Origin: Clostridia bacterium
GTDB lineage: Bacteria > Bacillota > DULZ01
Direction of reading: 5' to 3'
Length of the DNA stretch: 10,260 nt
Assembly: GCA_012520135.1 (NCBI GenBank)
Contig: JAAYOX010000375.1
Span: 1-10,260, forward strand
Numbering within the stretch: the first letter of the stretch is position 1; every line of letters starts with the position of its first letter. A program made the translations under genes and the position numbers. The notes beneath the pieces were generated by a model. The model saw only the letters and a program-made list of their open reading frames with translations. It ran no database searches and was not told the DNA's origin. This document shows positions 7,156-10,260 of the stretch, one piece after another.

Positions 7156-7167
7156 TATGGTACCATA
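7156..7167. promoter_or_regulatory. 12-bp perfect palindrome upstream of the UroD-like gene
   Basis: TATGGTACCATA lies about 50 bp before the GTG start of the UroD-like gene, in its AT-rich leader and downstream of the kor terminator. On the minus strand it overlaps a possible promoter region (TTGCTT nearby, then TATTAATAATG), so it is placed where an operator would be. The evidence is symmetry and position only. Confidence 0.3.
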
Positions 7168-7203
7168 AAGCAAGCCTGTTCACTACCTGCGCCAAATGAA
7201 AAA

Positions 7204-7230
7204 TCCCCATTCGGCAACACCGAATGGGGA
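7204..7230 (-). terminator. Intrinsic terminator of the kor operon
   Basis: CCCCATTCGG (7205-7214) pairs perfectly with CCGAATGGGG (7220-7229) around the loop CAACA, and a flanking T-A pair extends the stem. On the minus strand the stem is followed by TTTTTCATTT. It lies 5 bp past the korC stop, closes the four-gene operon and insulates the UroD-like gene, which then needs its own promoter. Confidence 0.93.
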
Positions 7231-7235
7231 CCGGA

Positions 7236-7808
7236 CTAACTGACGGCAATACCGCATTCACCGCAAATTTTTTGGGCAACCTCACAGCCAAGCCGTAAAG
7301 CCTTTAGATTTAAGTCTTTAGAACTTTTGGGTATTCTTGCTAATGCCGCTTCTTCAAGGCACTTTTGGGGTATAACCTTAGTTAACGTTACTAATGCACC
7401 CAAGGCTACCATATTAGCGACCACGGCTTTTCCCACGTCGTCAACGGCAATTTTAGTCATAGGCAAAGCAATAATATTACCCAGTCCCTTTGACAAATCG
7501 GTAACGATGGTGGAATCTATTAATACCATAGTATTGTCCCCCGGCTCGATAAGAGAAGCATATTTATCAAAAGCCGCCTGAGACATAGCCAGTAACAAAT
7601 CAGGCTTGCTAACTTTGGGGTAGTCAATTTCTCCTTCGCTTACGATTACTTCAGCCTTGGTGGCCCCGCCCCTTGCCTCAGGTCCATAGGTTTGGGTTTG
7701 GACAACGTTTTTACCTGCCAGCACAGCTCCTTCGGCCAGAATCAGGCCAGCCAGGACCATCCCCTGACCTCCGCTTCCGCTTAACTGTATTTCCCAGCTG
7801 TTTTTCAT
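7236..7808 (-). CDS. korC: 2-oxoacid:ferredoxin oxidoreductase, gamma subunit
   Basis: The gamma subunit forms the CoA-handling domain of the OFOR complex, which oxidatively decarboxylates a 2-oxoacid to acyl-CoA and reduces ferredoxin, or runs in reverse. The 190-residue protein carries the Rossmann-type GSGGQGMVLAG motif at about residues 11-21 and QTQTYGPEARGGATKAEVIVS at about 43-63, both hallmarks of POR/KOR gamma subunits. A TTG at 7829 could extend it, but AAAGGGGGA (7813-7821) sits 4-5 nt before the ATG at 7808 and gives the standard N-terminus. It is the last gene of the operon, 24 bp after korB and just before a strong terminator. The gene name assumes 2-oxoglutarate as substrate; a branched-chain 2-oxoacid enzyme (vor) is the main alternative. 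Confidence 0.92.
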   Translation of the reverse strand: MKNSWEIQLSGSGGQGMVLAGLILAEGAVLAGKNVVQTQTYGPEARGGATKAEVIVSEGEIDYPKVSKPDLLLAMSQAAFDKYASLIEPGDNTMVLIDSTIVTDLSKGLGNIIALPMTKIAVDDVGKAVVANMVALGALVTLTKVIPQKCLEEAALARIPKSSKDLNLKALRLGCEVAQKICGECGIAVS

Positions 7809-7832
7809 GGAATCCCCCTTTCCCGGCAACCT

Positions 7833-8651
7833 CTATTCATGGCTATCCAATAAATCTCTGAGGTGTTGATATCCTTCCGTAAATTCCGTTGCATCCTTTT
7901 TGCAAAGTACTCCCGTTAAAAATTTTCCTTCAAGTTCTTCCTGTGAATATTTGTGCCTGTTGCGAATATTGACTGCATTTTCTTTTTGCCAGCGGAGCAT
8001 TTTGTCGGGATCGGCAGGTTTGTTCTGACGACCGTAAGCTACCGGGCACTGTGTCACCGCCTCAACCAAGCTGAATCCTTTATGCCTGATCCCCTGCTTC
8101 AGCAAATCTGTCAATTGCACCACATGATAAGCCGTTCCCCTGGCTACGAAAGTAGCACCCGCTCCTTTAGCCAACTCTGTCAAATCAAAAGCATTTGCCA
8201 CCACCCCGTAGGGAGCAGTGGTAGCCCGTTTGCCTTGAGGAGTCAGAGGAGACACCTGTCCTCCTGTCATCCCGTAGATGCTGTTATTGAACACGATTGC
8301 TTTTAAATCTATATTCCTGCGGGCGGCATGGATGAGATGGTTACCACCGATAGCGGCAGCATCCCCATCCCCCATCAACACAAATACAGTCAGCTTCGGA
8401 TTAGCTAACTTGATACCGGTAGCAAAAGCCAAGGCTCTTCCGTGAACAGTGTGCACCGTGTTAAAGTCCAAATAGCCTGAAGCCCGTGAAGAACAGCCGA
8501 TTCCTGATACAATAACTACTTCATCTTGATTCAAACCCTGATCATGAATTGCCCTGACCAAAGCTCCTACCACTATTCCGTTGCCGCATCCGGGGCACCA
8601 GATATGGGGTAAGCGATTAAGCCGGAAGTACTGTCTTAATTCAGGCTTCAT
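7833..8651 (-). CDS. korB: 2-oxoacid:ferredoxin oxidoreductase, beta subunit (TPP-binding)
   Basis: This subunit carries the thiamine pyrophosphate catalytic centre and a [4Fe-4S] cluster. In 272 residues it shows CPGCG at 19-23, a third Cys in SGIGCSSRASGY (Cys53), the Mg-TPP motif GDGD at 94-97 running to NNSIYGMTGGQ from 122, and Cys202 in TQCP. The four cysteines have the spacing expected for cluster ligation. The ATG at 8649-8651 overlaps the korA stop by one base (TAATG), with AGGAGG inside the korA end as ribosome site; translational coupling is likely. SGIGCSSRASGYLDFNTVH and HGRALAFATGIKLANP match the KOR/VOR class rather than the single-chain pyruvate enzymes. Length and domain order are complete. 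Confidence 0.96.
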   Translation of the reverse strand: MKPELRQYFRLNRLPHIWCPGCGNGIVVGALVRAIHDQGLNQDEVVIVSGIGCSSRASGYLDFNTVHTVHGRALAFATGIKLANPKLTVFVLMGDGDAAAIGGNHLIHAARRNIDLKAIVFNNSIYGMTGGQVSPLTPQGKRATTAPYGVVANAFDLTELAKGAGATFVARGTAYHVVQLTDLLKQGIRHKGFSLVEAVTQCPVAYGRQNKPADPDKMLRWQKENAVNIRNRHKYSQEELEGKFLTGVLCKKDATEFTEGYQHLRDLLDSHE

Positions 8652-9793
8652 TAGATGGTCCCTCCTAACCCGGCCAGAATCTCATTGGGGGTAAAAATCT
8701 CGCCGTTTACTTTATTCAAGCCTTCTACCCTCACCTGGCCTGCTAAAATCCGCTCAACTTCCTGCTTCATTTGTCCCAGATTTAGTTCAGCAACTATCAC
8801 TTTAGAAGCATGAGAAGCCGCCTCTTTTAGGGCCTCCTCCGGAAAAGGCCAAAGGGTATGTAAAGTTAAAAGTCCTGCTTTAATCCCTTGCTCCCTGGCA
8901 TCTTTGACAGCCCGATAGGCGGAACGATTACTGATGCCATAGCTGACCACCAAAATCTCACAATCGTCGGTACGGTACTCTTTCGTAAGGCAAATCTCCT
9001 GTTTAGCATCTTCTATTTTACGATGGAGCCTGCGGATCAAATCTTCTACCACTTGAGGCCTAGAGGAGGGGAACCCGGTTTCATCATGATAAAGTCCGGT
9101 GATATGATAACGATAACCGGAACCAAGGGGAGCCATAGGAGGTACCCCGTCGTCGTCAGCTTTAAAAGGTTGGTAATCCTCTGGATCACATTCGGGTAAT
9201 TTACGCCGGACAATTTCCAAAGTCCCTTCTTCGGGGAGTTCAACCTTCTCCCTCATATGACCAACTACCTCATCCAGCAGCAAAATGACCGGATTTCGGT
9301 ACTTTTCACTGAAATTAACGGCTTTGATAGTTAAACTATAGGCTTCTAGGACAGAGCTGGGACAAAGAGTAATGACAGGATGGTCTCCATGGGTTCCCCA
9401 CCGGGCCTGCATAACATCACCTTGGGCCGGACTGGTTGGCAAACCGATACTCGGTCCACCTCTTTGCACATTGACAACCACACAGGGTATTTCCGCCATT
9501 ACCCCATATCCGATATTTTCCTGCATCAAAGAAAAGCCGGGACCGCTGGTAGCAGTCATAGCTTTTTCCCCTGTCAGGGACGCTCCTAAACAGGCGGCTA
9601 TGCCGGAAATTTCGTCCTCCATCTGAACGCATGTACCTCCCACCAGGGGCAACTTTTCAGCGCATATTTCCGCTATTTCTGAAGAAGGACTGATTGGATA
9701 GCCTGCATAAAACTTTACTCCCGCTGCAATAGCAGCTTCCGCTACCGCCTCATTCCCCTGCATTAAACGGGGCTGTCTGCTATGAGTGTTCAA
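8651..9793 (-). CDS. korA: 2-oxoacid:ferredoxin oxidoreductase, alpha subunit
   Basis: The alpha subunit provides the pyrimidine-binding and C-terminal domains of the OFOR. In 380 residues: LMQGNEAVAEAAIAAG from 10, GYPISPSSEIAE at 31-42, QMEDEISG at 57-64, TSGPGFSLMQENIGYG at 82-97, QRGGPSIGLPTSPAQGD at 110-126, and a C-terminal domain with LLTLHTLWPFPEE and VIVAELNLGQ. The MEDEIS..SGPGFSLMQENIG pattern is typical of 2-oxoglutarate-type (KorA) subunits; 2-oxoisovalerate enzymes are close relatives. The start is a TTG at 9791-9793 whose bases overlap the korD stop (TTGA), preceded by AGGAGGGG at good spacing; a later Met11 is the fallback start. It is coupled to korD upstream and korB downstream. 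Confidence 0.96.
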   Translation of the reverse strand: MNTHSRQPRLMQGNEAVAEAAIAAGVKFYAGYPISPSSEIAEICAEKLPLVGGTCVQMEDEISGIAACLGASLTGEKAMTATSGPGFSLMQENIGYGVMAEIPCVVVNVQRGGPSIGLPTSPAQGDVMQARWGTHGDHPVITLCPSSVLEAYSLTIKAVNFSEKYRNPVILLLDEVVGHMREKVELPEEGTLEIVRRKLPECDPEDYQPFKADDDGVPPMAPLGSGYRYHITGLYHDETGFPSSRPQVVEDLIRRLHRKIEDAKQEICLTKEYRTDDCEILVVSYGISNRSAYRAVKDAREQGIKAGLLTLHTLWPFPEEALKEAASHASKVIVAELNLGQMKQEVERILAGQVRVEGLNKVNGEIFTPNEILAGLGGTI

Positions 9794-10008
9794 ATAGTCT
9801 CCCCTCCTACTTGAATGGCAAAGTCAGGACAATGCAATTCGCAATTTCGGCACCCTATACAAGCTCCTTTTTCGTAAACAAAAGCCTTTCCCTGTTGCAA
9901 CCGCAAGACGCCTTGAGGGCATAAAAAGACACAAATTCCGCAGCCTTTGCACCACCGGTCGTTAATTGTTACGGTGTATTCCGTTCGCCCCTTACTAACT
10001 ATAGCCAA
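9790..10008 (-). CDS. korD: 2-oxoacid:ferredoxin oxidoreductase, delta subunit (2[4Fe-4S])
   Basis: A ferredoxin-like electron-transfer subunit. Two CxxCxxCxxxCP motifs, WCKGCGICVFLCP and CIGCRNCELHCP, ligate two [4Fe-4S] clusters that pass electrons from the TPP site to external ferredoxin. First gene of the operon, overlapping korA by 4 nt. A GTG at 10017 also opens the frame, but GAGGTGA (minus strand, covering that GTG) is an almost perfect ribosome site for the TTG at 10006-10008, with 8 nt after GAGG. I therefore start at 10008, giving 72 residues; the GTG start would give 75. A free 2[4Fe-4S] ferredoxin is the alternative reading, but fixed position next to korA argues for a delta subunit. 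Confidence 0.93.
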   Translation of the reverse strand: MAIVSKGRTEYTVTINDRWCKGCGICVFLCPQGVLRLQQGKAFVYEKGACIGCRNCELHCPDFAIQVGGETI

Positions 10009-10017
10009 CCGCCTCAC

Positions 10018-10260
10018 CTCAATTTCGCAACTTTTCTGATACTTGCAATAACAATGACATATTTTTAATACTTTTTCAACCTTTTCCTAAGCCAATTACC
10101 AGTTAAAATATATTTCTGGATACTCATTAAAATTTTATTATTACTTATATCCCACCATAGTCATAATTTTCACCCCAATTTGTATTTAGTTAATCTTTGT
10201 GCAATGGAGGGATATTTTAACTAGCAGCGAAAATATAGCTAATTTAGTAATAATTCCTAA
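10018..10260 (-). promoter_or_regulatory. AT-rich upstream region of the kor operon
   Basis: About 240 bp, clearly more AT-rich than the coding DNA, with no long open frame on either strand. It probably holds the kor promoter and leader. Candidate -35-like boxes on the minus strand are TTGGCT and TTGAAA near 10070-10100, but none pairs with a good -10 box at standard spacing, so I do not place a promoter. An 8-codon frame with a good ribosome site is listed separately as a finding. Confidence 0.4.

Noticed and set aside
8888..9632. Open frames of 65-103 codons overlapping korA on both strands
   Set aside because: They are shadows of the korA frame, with no family motifs and no ribosome sites.

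Overview
The window looks like a chromosomal segment of an anaerobic Clostridia-type Firmicute. The basis is strong GGAGG-type ribosome binding sites, frequent GTG/TTG starts, intrinsic terminators, and a ferredoxin-linked 2-oxoacid oxidoreductase beside acyl-CoA metabolism genes. A relative of Peptococcaceae/Desulfotomaculia is my best guess; this is inference, since no rRNA or other phylogenetic marker is present. I see no complete insertion sequence, CRISPR array, tRNA or phage gene.

Layout. (1) Positions 1-2688, plus strand: an acyl-CoA dehydrogenase cut by the left edge, followed 15 bp later by an AMP-forming acyl-CoA synthetase. Together they would activate and oxidise a carboxylic acid of unknown identity. 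(2) Positions 2689-2960: no protein gene, but a compact structured element of about 170 bp. It has 15-bp perfect outer inverted repeats and several nested stems, and it lies next to a hairpin whose T-tract faces minus-strand transcription. (3) Positions 2961-3452, minus: a small helical protein resembling the DVU0298/HEAT-like family. (4) Positions 3596-5170, minus: hpt and guaA as a purine salvage/GMP synthesis pair ending in a clear terminator. GuaA here is only the ATP-pyrophosphatase/dimerisation part and lacks the glutaminase domain. (5) Positions 5292-7105, minus: a membrane-anchored protein of unknown function and a uroporphyrinogen-decarboxylase-superfamily protein. Each has a 12-bp perfect palindrome upstream. 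(6) Positions 7204-10017, minus: a tightly overlapping four-gene operon korD-korA-korB-korC ending in a strong terminator. It encodes ferredoxin-like delta, alpha, TPP-binding beta and gamma subunits. (7) Positions 10018-10260: an AT-rich region without a convincing gene, probably the kor promoter/leader.

How the genes fit together. The 2-oxoacid:ferredoxin oxidoreductase interconverts a 2-oxoacid (most likely 2-oxoglutarate) and its acyl-CoA with reduced ferredoxin. The plus-strand pair makes and dehydrogenates an acyl-CoA. Both suit an anaerobe that runs CoA-thioester and ferredoxin chemistry. The purine genes form a separate housekeeping unit.

The observations most worth a second look are the nested inverted-repeat element at 2752-2921, the glutaminase-less GuaA behind hpt, and the acyl-CoA dehydrogenase, whose usual catalytic Glu is Thr while a Glu sits at the isovaleryl-CoA-dehydrogenase-type position.
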